Below, piece after piece: positions 17,225 through 25,437 of a stretch of 28,412 bases of DNA (position 1 is the first letter of the stretch; every line of letters begins with the position of its first letter). Made by a program: the position numbers and the translations under genes. Origin of the DNA: Propionibacterium sp. (GTDB taxonomy: Bacteria; Actinomycetota; Actinomycetes; Propionibacteriales; Propionibacteriaceae). Location: contig DURG01000326.1 of the NCBI GenBank assembly GCA_012837465.1, positions 1 to 28,412 on the forward strand, read 5' to 3'. The notes beneath the pieces were generated by a model, which worked only from the letters and a program-made list of their open reading frames with translations, was not told where the DNA came from and did no database searches.

Positions 17225-17812
17225 ATGACCAGGAGCCGCGGAGACCAGGCGCCCACGACCCGCCAGGAGCTGGCAGGCCGGATCCGGCAATGGCAGAAGC
17301 GGCGCCGCATCGCGTTCTGGGTGCGCGTGACAACCCTGATCGTCGCGTTCTCCCTCGCCATCCCCGCGACGGCGCTGTTGCTGGGACAGATCAACTTGAT
17401 GCGTGAGGACTTCATCCCCCAGCGCCACGTGCCCGGCGCCAACGGTTCGATCACCATCACCACGCCCGACACCTACGTGCTCGTGCGGTACGAGGACGAC
17501 CTCCCGGAGGGCTGCACGGTCGTCCACAACGAGGGCTACGCTCTCCTGCTCAGCCAGTGGCGCTTTGGCTCCCACCCCGAGGGCCGGCAGTTCTACGCCG
17601 AACCCGGCCGCTACGACGTGACCTGCGACGGTGGCCAGGACGGCGTCGTGGCCCTCAGCCGCGTGGAGTACGAGCGCTCGCTCGGCGGGCCATGGCGCCT
17701 CGACAACCCGGCCTGGCCGATGTTCATCGGCGCCCTCGTGCTGTTCTATGGCGGCCGGGTGGCCGCTTCCCGCATCGCTCCGGAGTCGATGCGGCCGGTG
17801 TATCCCGCCTGA
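17225..17812 (+). CDS. Hypothetical membrane protein with two transmembrane segments
   Basis: I do not recognise this 195-residue protein. The basic N terminus (RIRQWQKRRR) is followed by a transmembrane helix at about 31-53 (FWVRVTTLIVAFSLAIPATA), an outer domain of about 110 residues with two cysteines (C99 and C134, approximately) that could form a disulfide, and a second hydrophobic helix near 163-180 (AWPMFIGALVLFYGG). The first helix after positive charges suggests both ends are cytoplasmic and the middle domain is outside. Translation probably starts leaderless at ATG 17225. It is divergent from uvrC and converges with uvrA with 12 nt between stops. No repair role can be inferred from position alone. 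Confidence 0.75.
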   Translation: MTRSRGDQAPTTRQELAGRIRQWQKRRRIAFWVRVTTLIVAFSLAIPATALLLGQINLMREDFIPQRHVPGANGSITITTPDTYVLVRYEDDLPEGCTVVHNEGYALLLSQWRFGSHPEGRQFYAEPGRYDVTCDGGQDGVVALSRVEYERSLGGPWRLDNPAWPMFIGALVLFYGGRVAASRIAPESMRPVYPA

Positions 17813-17824
17813 GCACGGGCGGCG

Positions 17825-20668
17825 CTAGAGGATCTTCTTCAGGAACTCCCCCATCGCCGAACCCTTGGCCTTGGCGACCTCCTCTGGCGTGCCCGTGGCG
17901 ACGACAGTGCCGCCACGCGAGCCGCCGTCCGGGCCCATGTCGATCACCCAGTCGGCGTTCTTGATCACGTCGAGGTTGTGCTCGATGGTCACGACGGTGT
18001 TGCCCTGGTCGACGAGACGCTGCAGCACGCCGAGCAATCGGCGGATGTCCTCGAAGTGGAGGCCGGTCGTCGGCTCGTCGAGCACGTAGAGGGTTCGGCC
18101 GGTGGAGCGCTTCTGGAGATCTGCGGCCAGCTTGACGCGCTGGGCCTCTCCGCCGGAGAGGGTCGTGGCAGGTTGGCCGAGGCGCACGTAGCCGAGGCCC
18201 ACCTCCTCGAGCGTCTTGAGGTAGCGGGCGATGGAGTTGATGGACTCGAAGAAGCCCACCGCCTCCGAGATGGGCATGTCGAGCACCTCGGCGATGGTCT
18301 TGCCCTTGTAGTGCACCTCAAGCGTCTCGCGGTTGTAGCGGGCGCCATGGCACACCTCGCACGGCACGTAGACATCCGGCAGGAAGTTCATCTCGATCTT
18401 GATGGTGCCGTCGCCCATGCAGTGCTCGCAGCGCCCGCCCTTCACGTTGAAGGAGAAGCGCCCCGGCAGGTAGCCGCGGACCTTCGCCTCCGGCGTCTTG
18501 GCGAACAGGGCGCGCACCTTGTCGAACACGCCGGTGTAGGTGGCGGGGTTGGAGCGCGGGGTGCGGCCGATGGGCGACTGGTCCACGGAGATGACCTTGT
18601 CGATGTTCTCCAGGCCCTCGATCGACTTGTGCCGGCCGGGGACGGCCTTGGCACCGTAGATGTGCTTGGCGGCGGCGGTGTAGAGGATCGAGTTGACCAG
18701 GGAGGACTTGCCGGAGCCGGACACGCCGGTCACGGCGATGAACTGGCCGAGGTTGAAGTCGACGTCGATGCCGCGCAGGTTGTGTTCGCGGGCGCCCTTG
18801 ACCTGCAGCTTCAGCCCGCTGCCGGGGCGCCGGACGGCCGGCACCGGGATCTCCAGCTTGCCGGAGAGGTAAGCGCCGGTCTTCGACTCGGGATGGTTGA
18901 GCAGTTCCTCGACGGTGCCGCTGACCACGATCTCGCCGCCGCCCTCGCCCGCACCCGGGCCGATGTCGACCGCCCAGTCGGCGTTGCGGATGGTGTCCTC
19001 GTCATGCTCGACGACGATCAGCGTGTTGCCGAGGTCGCGGAGACGGTGGAGCGTCTCGATGAGGCGCAGGTTGTCGCGTTGGTGGAGGCCGATGCTGGGC
19101 TCGTCGAGCACGTACAGCACGCCCACGAGGCCGGAACCGATCTGCGTGGCGAGGCGGATGCGTTGCGCCTCGCCGCCGGAGAGGGTGCCGGCGGCGCGGG
19201 AGAGGGTGAGGTAGTCGAGGCCGACGTCGAGGAGGAACCGCAGCCTCAGGTTGATCTCCTTGATGAGCCGCGCCGCAATGGCGGCCTCGCGCTCGTTGAG
19301 CTCGAGTTGGCCCAGGAACTCTGCTGCCTCGCCGATGGAGAGGTCCACCAGTTCCGAGATGTTCCGGTCAGCCACGGTGACGGCGAGCGAGGCCGGCTTG
19401 AGGCGGGCACCGTTGCAGGTGGCGCAGTTGATCTCGCGCATGTAGCCGCCCCAGCGGTCGCGCGCCGCGTCGGTCTCCGCCTCGTCGTGTCGGCGGCGGA
19501 TGAACGGGATGATGCCCTCGTACTTCTGGGAGAAGGAGCGGACGCGGCCGAAGCGGTTGCGGTACTTGACCACGACGTTGCCCTTGGCGCCCTGCAGCAG
19601 CAGTTTGCGGACCGGGGCGGACAGGTCCTTCCACGGCGTCGAGGTGGAGAAGCCGTGCTCCTCCCCCAGCGAATCCAGGACGCGGCTGTAGTGCTGCTTG
19701 ATCGTCGGGGTGGTCCACGGGGCGATGGCCCCCTCATCGAGGGAGAGGTCCTCGTTGGGGATGATCAGTTCGGGATCCGGGTCCAGCAGCGTGCCGAGGC
19801 CGGAGCAGTCCGGGCACGCACCCCACGGGCCGTTGAAGGAGAACTGGCGGGGCTCGAGCTCGTCGATGTTGACGTCGTGCTCGTTGGGGCAGCCCATCTT
19901 CTCGGAGAAGCGGCGCTCGCGTTCCGGGTCCTTCGCATCGCGGTCGACGAAGTCGATGGTGACGACGCCGCCGGCAAGCGCCAGGGCCGTCTCGACGGAT
20001 TCGGTGATGCGCTGCTTGGCGTTGGGCCGCACGACAGCGCGGTCGACGACGGCGTCGATGTCGTGCTTGTAGGTCTTGGCGACCGTGGGGAGGTCGGTCA
20101 GCGGATAGGTCTCGCCGTCGATCCGGACGCGGGAGTAGCCATCCCCCGTGAGTTGGCGGAAGAGTTCGGCGTGCTCGCCCTTGCGGCCACGCACGAGCGG
20201 GGCGAGGATCTGGAAGCGGGTGCCCTCCTCCTCGCTCATCAGCCGGTCGACGATCTGCTGCGGCGTCTGCTTGCCGATGACCGCGCCACACACCTCGCAG
20301 TGCGGGACGCCGATGCGGGCGTAGAGGAGGCGGAGGTAGTCGTAGACCTCGGTGATGGTGCCCACTGTCGAGCGCGGGTTGCGCGAGGTGGACTTCTGGT
20401 CGATCGACACCGCGGGCGAGAGGCCCTCGATGAAGTCGACGTCCGGCTTGTCCATCTGCCCCAGGAACATGCGGGCGTAGGCGGACAGCGACTCCACGTA
20501 GCGCCGCTGGCCCTCGGCGAAGATCGTGTCGAATGCCAGTGACGACTTGCCCGATCCGCTGAGGCCGGTGAAGACGATGAGTGCATCGCGGGGCAGGTCG
20601 AGGGAGACATTCTTCAAGTTGTGCACGCGTGCGCCGCGGACGATGAGCCGATCATTCACGCCCGCCAT
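17825..20668 (-). CDS. uvrA: UvrABC system protein A (excinuclease ATPase subunit)
   Basis: A 947-residue damage-recognition ATPase. Two ABC modules are present: Walker A FTGLSGSGKSSLAF near residue 35 and VTGVSGSGKSSLVN in the second half, with two signature motifs (AGTLSGGEAQRIRLA and ATTLSGGEAQRVKLA) and Walker B sequences YVLDEPSIGLH and YVLDEPTTGLH. Zinc-binding cysteine pairs appear as CEVCG, CPDCSG, CATCNG and the C-terminal module RCEHCMGDG ... PCEVCHG. The length is typical. The ATG at 20668 gives the usual start MAGVNDRLIVRGARVHNLKN. It is divergent from the DinB-fold gene with 26 bp between start codons. No ribosome binding site and no obvious -10 at leaderless spacing are seen for it. 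Confidence 0.98.
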   Translation of the reverse strand: MAGVNDRLIVRGARVHNLKNVSLDLPRDALIVFTGLSGSGKSSLAFDTIFAEGQRRYVESLSAYARMFLGQMDKPDVDFIEGLSPAVSIDQKSTSRNPRSTVGTITEVYDYLRLLYARIGVPHCEVCGAVIGKQTPQQIVDRLMSEEEGTRFQILAPLVRGRKGEHAELFRQLTGDGYSRVRIDGETYPLTDLPTVAKTYKHDIDAVVDRAVVRPNAKQRITESVETALALAGGVVTIDFVDRDAKDPERERRFSEKMGCPNEHDVNIDELEPRQFSFNGPWGACPDCSGLGTLLDPDPELIIPNEDLSLDEGAIAPWTTPTIKQHYSRVLDSLGEEHGFSTSTPWKDLSAPVRKLLLQGAKGNVVVKYRNRFGRVRSFSQKYEGIIPFIRRRHDEAETDAARDRWGGYMREINCATCNGARLKPASLAVTVADRNISELVDLSIGEAAEFLGQLELNEREAAIAARLIKEINLRLRFLLDVGLDYLTLSRAAGTLSGGEAQRIRLATQIGSGLVGVLYVLDEPSIGLHQRDNLRLIETLHRLRDLGNTLIVVEHDEDTIRNADWAVDIGPGAGEGGGEIVVSGTVEELLNHPESKTGAYLSGKLEIPVPAVRRPGSGLKLQVKGAREHNLRGIDVDFNLGQFIAVTGVSGSGKSSLVNSILYTAAAKHIYGAKAVPGRHKSIEGLENIDKVISVDQSPIGRTPRSNPATYTGVFDKVRALFAKTPEAKVRGYLPGRFSFNVKGGRCEHCMGDGTIKIEMNFLPDVYVPCEVCHGARYNRETLEVHYKGKTIAEVLDMPISEAVGFFESINSIARYLKTLEEVGLGYVRLGQPATTLSGGEAQRVKLAADLQKRSTGRTLYVLDEPTTGLHFEDIRRLLGVLQRLVDQGNTVVTIEHNLDVIKNADWVIDMGPDGGSRGGTVVATGTPEEVAKAKGSAMGEFLKKIL

Positions 20669-20681
20669 GGTACGTCTTTGC

Positions 20682-20687
20682 TAGTTT
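20682..20687 (+). promoter_or_regulatory. Candidate -10 element for the leaderless DinB-fold gene
   Basis: TAGTTT lies 7 nt before the ATG at 20695, inside the 26-bp space shared with the divergent uvrA start. The uvrA promoter must overlap this gene's promoter or coding region. Confidence 0.45.
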
Positions 20688-20694
20688 TGTGCAC

Positions 20695-21384
20695 ATGCCG
20701 ATCAATCGCCTGCCCTTTGGCGACGTGGTGAGCGCGGTGCGCGAGCACACGTCGCTCCTCCTGGGCACGACCATCGGCTACTCGGATGACGACTGGGCCA
20801 CGCCCACCGGGTTGAGCGGTTGGACGAGGAGCCACGTCGCGTCCCACCTCGTCGAGGGCGCCCGATCCATGGTGCGCGTGATCGGCGAACTGCACGACGG
20901 AGTGGAGCGCGAACTCTACGGTTCGGCGCAGGAGGAGCACGACGCGATCGAACTGGGCGCGATCTCCGGCGGCCTCAACCTGCAGATCAGCCTCGACACC
21001 AGCGCCAGCGAACTGCAGGAGTTGCTCCCTGCGCTGGAAGGGGATGACCGCCTGGTCCGCCTGCGTGACGGGCACGCCATCCCAGCCAAGCACCTGCCCC
21101 ACGCGCGCCTCAGCGAGGTCGGACTGCACCACTTCGACATGGACGGGCACTTCACGCCTGATCTGCTCTCCCCCGGCGTCGCGCTCGCGCTCCTGCAGTT
21201 CCACGTGGAGCGCATCGGCCACCGGGATGACTACCAGCCGCTGTGCCTGGTCGCCGATGAGGGCTACGAGGGTTCCGTGGGCCGCGCCTCTGACGCGGCG
21301 ACGTTCCACGGCCCGGCCGCCGACCTCCTGGCATGGCTGATGCGCGGCGTGGAGTCGAACCGCATCTACCGCTCCGGGCAGTAA
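20695..21384 (+). CDS. DinB-fold protein, mycothiol-dependent maleylpyruvate isomerase-like
   Basis: A 229-residue protein that appears to belong to the DinB/YfiT-like putative metalloenzyme superfamily. The segment DWATPTGLSGWTRSHVASHLVEGARSM matches the N-terminal signature in which W-T-x-x-H-V-x-x-H-L supplies a metal-binding histidine, and RLSEVGLHHFDMDGH supplies the second histidine region. In actinobacteria such proteins include mycothiol-dependent isomerases and mycothiol S-transferases. The substrate cannot be told from sequence. ATG 20695 is chosen because TAGTTT sits 7 nt upstream; GTG 20689 is an in-frame alternative. Its place between uvrA and uvrB suggests thiol-based detoxification beside DNA repair, but this may be coincidence. 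Confidence 0.8.
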   Translation: MPINRLPFGDVVSAVREHTSLLLGTTIGYSDDDWATPTGLSGWTRSHVASHLVEGARSMVRVIGELHDGVERELYGSAQEEHDAIELGAISGGLNLQISLDTSASELQELLPALEGDDRLVRLRDGHAIPAKHLPHARLSEVGLHHFDMDGHFTPDLLSPGVALALLQFHVERIGHRDDYQPLCLVADEGYEGSVGRASDAATFHGPAADLLAWLMRGVESNRIYRSGQ

Positions 21385-21390
21385 CCGGGC

Positions 21391-21438
21391 CCAGGCCTGC
21401 AAGGCCACCTGGACACAGCGGCCACGCAATGACGTGGC
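21391..21438 (+). terminator. Two small hairpins after the DinB-fold gene
   Basis: GGCCT-gca-AGGCC (21394-21406), nested in CCAGG/CCTGG arms, and GCCACG-caatga-CGTGGC (21421-21438) follow the stop codon at 21384. Neither is followed by a U-run, so termination is possible but not shown. Confidence 0.3.
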
Positions 21439-21453
21439 TTGCGCGGCGATCGC

Positions 21454-21502
21454 GCTGCGGGGGCCCTTCGTCGTCGCGCAGAGCGCGACGCTCAGGGACC
21501 AG
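21454..21502. repeat. Interspersed palindromic repeat, GGTCCCTGAGCG family, copy 3
   Basis: It shares both ends with the copy at 36-100: GCTGCGGGGGCCCTTCG (21454-21470) and CGCTCAGGGACCAG (21489-21502). Between them TCGCGC-aga-GCGCGA makes a compact hairpin. It ends 19 bp before the uvrB -10 box, so the element forms the upstream promoter region of uvrB. Confidence 0.7.
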
Positions 21503-21521
21503 AACTGTCGGAGCGCCGGAC

Positions 21522-21527
21522 TACGCT
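21522..21527 (+). promoter_or_regulatory. Candidate -10 element for leaderless uvrB
   Basis: TACGCT lies 7 nt before ATG 21535. No -35 consensus is seen; its position would fall at the right end of the palindromic repeat. No LexA box is recognisable. Confidence 0.45.
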
Positions 21528-21534
21528 GGGCACC

Positions 21535-23610
21535 ATGCGTCCGATCGAAGAACTTCAGCGCCAGGTGGCCCCCCTCGAGGTCATCTCCGAGTTCTCCCCC
21601 TCCGGCGACCAGCCGACGGCCATTGCGGAACTGGAGCGACGGGTCAACGCGGGCGAGCAGGATGTGGTGCTCCTCGGTGCCACCGGTACCGGCAAGACCG
21701 CGACTGTCGCGTGGCTCGCGGAACGGCTCCAGCGGCCGATCCTCGTGATGCAGCCCAACAAGACGCTCGCAGCCCAGTTCGCGAACGAACTGCGCGACCT
21801 GATGCCCAACAACGCCATCGAGTACTTCGTCTCCTACTACGACTACTACCAGCCGGAGGCCTACCTCCCCCAGACGGACACCTACATCGAGAAGGACTCC
21901 TCGCTCAACGAGGAGGTCGAGCGGATGCGCCACGCGGCCACCAGTTCGCTCCTCACCCGCCGCGACGTCATCGTCGTCGCCACGGTGTCGGCCATCTACG
22001 GCCTGGGCACGCCCGAGGAGTACCTGGAGCAGCGCGTCACGCTGCGCGTCGGCGACGAGTACGACCGCGACATGCTCCTGCGGCACCTGGTGGACATCCA
22101 GTACGCCCGCAACGACATCGGCGGCGGCCGCGGCACGTTCCGCGTGAAGGGCGACACCCTCGAGATCTTCCCCATGTACGAGGAGAACGCCCTGCGGGTG
22201 GAGTTCTTCGGCGACGAGGTGGAGCGCATCATGACGATGCATCCGCTCACGGGCGACATCATCCATCAGGAGGACACCGAGGCCTACGTCTTCCCCGCCA
22301 CGCACTACTCGGCGGGCGCAGACCGGATGGAGCGCGCCATCGCTGGCATCGAGCGCGAACTCGAACTGCGGTTGGCGGAGTTCGAGGAGCAGGGCAAGCT
22401 CCTCGAGGCACAGCGCCTGCGCATGCGCACCCACTACGACATCGAGATGATGCGCCAGATCGGCACCTGTTCCGGCATCGAGAACTACTCCCGCCACATC
22501 GACGGCCGCGCGGCCGGCTCCGCGCCGTCGTGCCTCCTGGACTACTTCCCGGAGGACTTCGTGCTGGTCGTCGACGAGTCCCACGTCACGATCCCCCAGA
22601 TCGGCGGCATGTACGAGGGCGACATGTCCCGCAAGCGCACGCTCGTCGAGCACGGCTTCCGGCTGCCCAGCGCCGTCGACAACCGTCCGCTGAAGTTCGA
22701 CGAGTTCGTCGAGCGGATCGGCCAGAGCGTCTACCTGTCGGCCACCCCCGGCCCCTATGAGATGGACCGGGCCGACGGCATCGTCGAGCAGATCATCCGG
22801 CCCACGGGCCTGGTGGATCCGGAGGTCGTGCTGAAGCCCACGAAGGGCCAGATCGACGACCTGATGGCGGAGGTCAAGCTGCGCGTGGAGCGCAACGAGC
22901 GCGTGCTCGTGACCACGCTGACGAAGAAGATGGCCGAGGACCTCACCGATTACCTGATGGACCACGGCATCCGCACCCGGTACCTGCACTCGGACATCGA
23001 CACCATCCGCCGCATCGAACTGCTGCGCGAACTGCGCCTCGGCGAATACGACGTGCTGGTGGGCATCAACCTGCTGCGCGAAGGCCTCGACCTCCCGGAG
23101 GTGTCGCTGGTCGCAATCCTGGATGCAGACAAGGAGGGTTTCCTCCGCTCGGAGCGTTCCCTCATCCAGACCATCGGCCGCGCCGCGCGAAACGTGGCCG
23201 GCCAGGTGCACATGTACGCGGACAAGATCACCCCGTCGATGGAGGCGGCGATCGCGGAGACCAACCGTCGCCGCGACGTGCAGATCGCCTACAACAAGGA
23301 ACACGGGGTGGACCCGCAGCCGCTGCGCAAGCGGATCGGCGACGTCTCGGAGATGCTCGCCCGCGAGGATGCCGACACCACCGAACTGCTCGAGGAGGCC
23401 GCCGCCGGCGGCAAGCGGAAGGGCCGCAAGGGCAGGGGGCTCGACGCGTCCTCGATGGCGCAGGAGGAGCTCACCACGCTCATCGAGGACCTCACCTCCC
23501 AGATGCACCAGGCTGCCGCGGAGCTGCAGTTCGAGATGGCCGCCCGGCACCGCGACGAGATCGCCGACCTCAAGAAGGAATTGCGCGGCATGATCGAGGC
23601 CTCCAAGTAG
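21535..23610 (+). CDS. uvrB: UvrABC system protein B (excinuclease subunit B)
   Basis: A 691-residue helicase-fold protein that verifies the lesion and recruits UvrC. Walker A GATGTGKTA is at 48-56; the beta-hairpin that inserts between strands is in YFVSYYDYYQPEAYLPQTDT (about 97-116); motif II is VVDESHVT and motif III YLSATPGPYE; and the C-terminal UVR domain (LQFEMAARHRDEIADLKKEL) binds UvrC. The frame is open to 21439, but the family start SPSGDQPTAI context and the -10 box place translation at ATG 21535; the upstream 32 codons lie in repeat DNA. uvrA, uvrB and uvrC all lie within 8.4 kb but have separate promoters. Confidence 0.98.
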   Translation: MRPIEELQRQVAPLEVISEFSPSGDQPTAIAELERRVNAGEQDVVLLGATGTGKTATVAWLAERLQRPILVMQPNKTLAAQFANELRDLMPNNAIEYFVSYYDYYQPEAYLPQTDTYIEKDSSLNEEVERMRHAATSSLLTRRDVIVVATVSAIYGLGTPEEYLEQRVTLRVGDEYDRDMLLRHLVDIQYARNDIGGGRGTFRVKGDTLEIFPMYEENALRVEFFGDEVERIMTMHPLTGDIIHQEDTEAYVFPATHYSAGADRMERAIAGIERELELRLAEFEEQGKLLEAQRLRMRTHYDIEMMRQIGTCSGIENYSRHIDGRAAGSAPSCLLDYFPEDFVLVVDESHVTIPQIGGMYEGDMSRKRTLVEHGFRLPSAVDNRPLKFDEFVERIGQSVYLSATPGPYEMDRADGIVEQIIRPTGLVDPEVVLKPTKGQIDDLMAEVKLRVERNERVLVTTLTKKMAEDLTDYLMDHGIRTRYLHSDIDTIRRIELLRELRLGEYDVLVGINLLREGLDLPEVSLVAILDADKEGFLRSERSLIQTIGRAARNVAGQVHMYADKITPSMEAAIAETNRRRDVQIAYNKEHGVDPQPLRKRIGDVSEMLAREDADTTELLEEAAAGGKRKGRKGRGLDASSMAQEELTTLIEDLTSQMHQAAAELQFEMAARHRDEIADLKKELRGMIEASK

Positions 23611-23763
23611 GACCGGGTCGGCATTTCGCTCAACAGATAGCTCGTGCCCCTGCCACTTCCCGGCCTCGGCTCGAAGCCTTGCGCGATGGGGTTCGCTGCT
23701 TCGCTGCGCATCGGGGGTTCCCGTTCTCATGTCCCCACGAGTTGCTACGCTTGATCTCGTCGA
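23611..23763 (+). promoter_or_regulatory. uvrB-gcvT spacer with candidate -10 of the glycine operon
   Basis: This 153-bp stretch has no gene. It contains a decayed palindrome (gcgatg ... cgcatcg around two TTCGCTG copies, 23675-23712) that may be another repeat relic. A -10-like TACGCT at 23746-23751 would start transcription near 23758, just before the riboswitch. No good -35 is visible. Confidence 0.4.
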
Positions 23764-23913
23764 CGCGGGAGAACCGAATCCGTTTCGGTGCCGAAGGAGC
23801 AACCGCCCCGGAAACTCTCAGGCCCCAGGACCGAGTCGGCGACGAACTCTGGAAAGAGATCCGGCAAGGATCCGCCGAAGGATATGAAGATCTCAGGCAA
23901 CCGCGACAGAGGG
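23764..23913 (+). ncRNA. Tandem glycine riboswitch (two aptamers)
   Basis: Aptamer I shows the conserved GGGAGAA (23767-23773), GCCGAAGGAGCAA (23790-23802) and ACTCTCAGGC (23814-23823). Aptamer II, after a linker of about 20 nt, shows CTCTGG (23847-23852), CGCCGAAGGAT (23873-23883), ATCTCAGGCAA (23890-23900) and GACAGAGGG (23905-23913). Its P1 pairs CTCTG (23847-23851) with CAGAG (23907-23911). This two-domain glycine-binding RNA is known to sit ahead of gcv operons, where glycine turns expression on. The gcvT ATG is 56 nt downstream. Confidence 0.93.
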
Positions 23914-23946
23914 GGCGCTACGGTGGAACACCACCGGTTCAGCGCC
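23914..23946 (+). promoter_or_regulatory. Hairpin after the glycine riboswitch, likely expression platform
   Basis: GGCGCT (23914-23919) pairs with AGCGCC (23941-23946) around an inner CGGTGG/CCACCG stem (23921-23926 with 23931-23936). It directly abuts P1 of aptamer II and precedes the gcvT ribosome binding site (GGGAAGGG, 23955-23962). With no U-run, control of translation initiation or Rho access is more likely than intrinsic termination. Confidence 0.5.
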
Positions 23947-23968
23947 GACAAGGCGGGAAGGGTAGTCG

Positions 23969-25066
23969 ATGAAGACCACCGCGTTACACGCTCTGCACAC
24001 CGAACTCGGCGGCAAGCTCGTCGACTTCGCCGGCTGGGAACTGCCCGTGCAGTTCGCCGGAGGGCTCAAGGAACACCAGCACACCCGTGAGGCAGCCTCG
24101 CTGTTCGACGTGTCCCACATGGGCCAGGTGCTGATCCGCCCGGATTCCGGCAACATCGAGGACGCGGCAGCGGCGCTCGAGACGCTCATCCCCGCCTCCG
24201 TGGCCGGGTTGAAGGAGGGGCGCCAGCGCTATGGGCTGCTCACCACCCCCGACGGCGGAGTCGTCGACGACCTCATGTTCGCCCACCACGGCGACAGGTT
24301 CTTCCTCGTGCTGAACGCGGCGCGCACCGAGGTCGACCTCGACGTGCTCAGCGGCCTCGAGGGCGTCGGCATCGAGCACCTCACGGATCGGTCACTGCTC
24401 GCCCTCCAAGGGCCCAAGGCGGAGGAGGCCCTCTCCACGCTGGTCCCCGAGGTTGCGGGCATGGTCTTCATGGATTCGCTCGTCCTGGGCGACCTGTGGG
24501 TGTCGCGTTCCGGCTACACCGGCGAGGACGGCTTCGAGGTTTCGCTGCCGGATGCCCTCGCCGAGGAGTTCGCCCGCCAGCTCCTCGCCCACGAGGCCGT
24601 CGCCCCGGCGGGCCTCGCTGCGCGCGACTCCCTCCGCCTGGAGGCCGGCATGTGCCTGTACGGCCACGAGCTGTCCGAGGACATCACGCCGGCCGAGGCC
24701 GACATCGGCTGGGCCATCCCCAAGGTGCGCCGCACCGGCGGCTCCCGCGAAGGTGGCTTCCCGGGTGCCGAGACCATCCTGGCCCAGCTCGACGAGGGCG
24801 CCGAGCGGCGCCGCGTCGGCCTCCGCCCCGAGGGTCGCGCCATGGCCCGCGAGGGTTCGGCCCTCTACTCCGATGAGGGGTGCACCGACGAGGTCGGCGC
24901 CGTCACGTCCGGCGGCTTCGGCGCCACCGTGGGCGGCCCGGTCGCCATGGCCTTCGTGCCCGCTGACGCCGCCGTCGGCGACACCTTCTACACCCAGGTC
25001 CGCGGCAAGGCACTGCCCATGACCGTCACCGAACTGCCCTTCGTCCCCCACAACTACAAGCGCTGA
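23969..25066 (+). CDS. gcvT: Glycine cleavage system T protein (aminomethyltransferase)
   Basis: A 365-residue tetrahydrofolate-dependent enzyme that releases ammonia from the aminomethyl group carried by lipoyl-GcvH and makes methylene-THF. The N terminus TALHALHTELGGKLVDFAGWELPVQF (read in parts) and FDVSHMGQV are diagnostic. RSGYTGEDGFEVSLP, AARDSLRLEAGMCLYGHEL and the C-terminal barrel (GAVTSGGFGATVGGPVAMAFV) follow, all typical of GcvT. A purine-rich ribosome binding site, GGGAAGGG, lies upstream of ATG 23969. It is the first gene of gcvT-gcvH-gcvP, under the glycine riboswitch. Confidence 0.97.
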   Translation: MKTTALHALHTELGGKLVDFAGWELPVQFAGGLKEHQHTREAASLFDVSHMGQVLIRPDSGNIEDAAAALETLIPASVAGLKEGRQRYGLLTTPDGGVVDDLMFAHHGDRFFLVLNAARTEVDLDVLSGLEGVGIEHLTDRSLLALQGPKAEEALSTLVPEVAGMVFMDSLVLGDLWVSRSGYTGEDGFEVSLPDALAEEFARQLLAHEAVAPAGLAARDSLRLEAGMCLYGHELSEDITPAEADIGWAIPKVRRTGGSREGGFPGAETILAQLDEGAERRRVGLRPEGRAMAREGSALYSDEGCTDEVGAVTSGGFGATVGGPVAMAFVPADAAVGDTFYTQVRGKALPMTVTELPFVPHNYKR

Positions 25067-25079
25067 CAGGAGCCCCACC

Positions 25080-25436
25080 ATGATCAAGTTCACCGAAGAG
25101 CACGAATGGGTCGACACCGAAACCTTCGCCGTCGGCATCACCGACTACGCGGCCTCCGAGCTGGGCGACATCGTCTTCATCGACCTTCCCGAAGCCGGCA
25201 CCGCCGTCACCGCCGGTGAGGAGATCGTCGGCATCGACTCGGCCAAGGCCGTCTCCGGCGTCAACGCACCGTTCGACGGCGAGGTCATCGAGGTCAACGA
25301 AGCCCTCGCCGACGCCCCCGAATCGGTCACCCCGGACACCGCGATGGAGACCTGGTTCGTCAAGGTCCAGCCCACGGATCCGGCCGCTGCGGCCGCGCTG
25401 ATGGACGAGGACGCCTACCGCTCGATGATTGGCTGA
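25080..25436 (+). CDS. gcvH: Glycine cleavage system H protein (lipoyl carrier)
   Basis: A 118-residue lipoyl-domain protein that shuttles the aminomethyl intermediate between P, T and L proteins. It opens with the family block FTEEHEWV and has GITDYAASELGDIVFIDLP. The probable lipoylated lysine is K56 in GIDSAKAVSGV; the usual context is ESVKA-x-S. The protein ends DEDAYRSMIG, matching LLDAEAYEKLI-type tails. It is slightly shorter at the N terminus than many homologs. CAGGAG follows the gcvT stop, and ATG 25080 comes 7 nt later. The L protein (lpd) and the lipoylation genes are not in the window. Confidence 0.96.
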   Translation: MIKFTEEHEWVDTETFAVGITDYAASELGDIVFIDLPEAGTAVTAGEEIVGIDSAKAVSGVNAPFDGEVIEVNEALADAPESVTPDTAMETWFVKVQPTDPAAAAALMDEDAYRSMIG

Positions 25437-25437
25437 G

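Noticed and set aside
21439..21534. N-terminal extension of uvrB from 21439
   Set aside because: The extra codons come from the palindromic repeat and cover the TACGCT -10 box; similarity to UvrB begins after ATG 21535.
15187..23802. Very long open frames antisense to uvrC, uvrA and uvrB (about 677, 854 and 1048 codons)
   Set aside because: They lie opposite strongly conserved genes, have arginine-, glycine- and alanine-rich low-complexity composition, and follow from GC-rich third positions. None shows family motifs.
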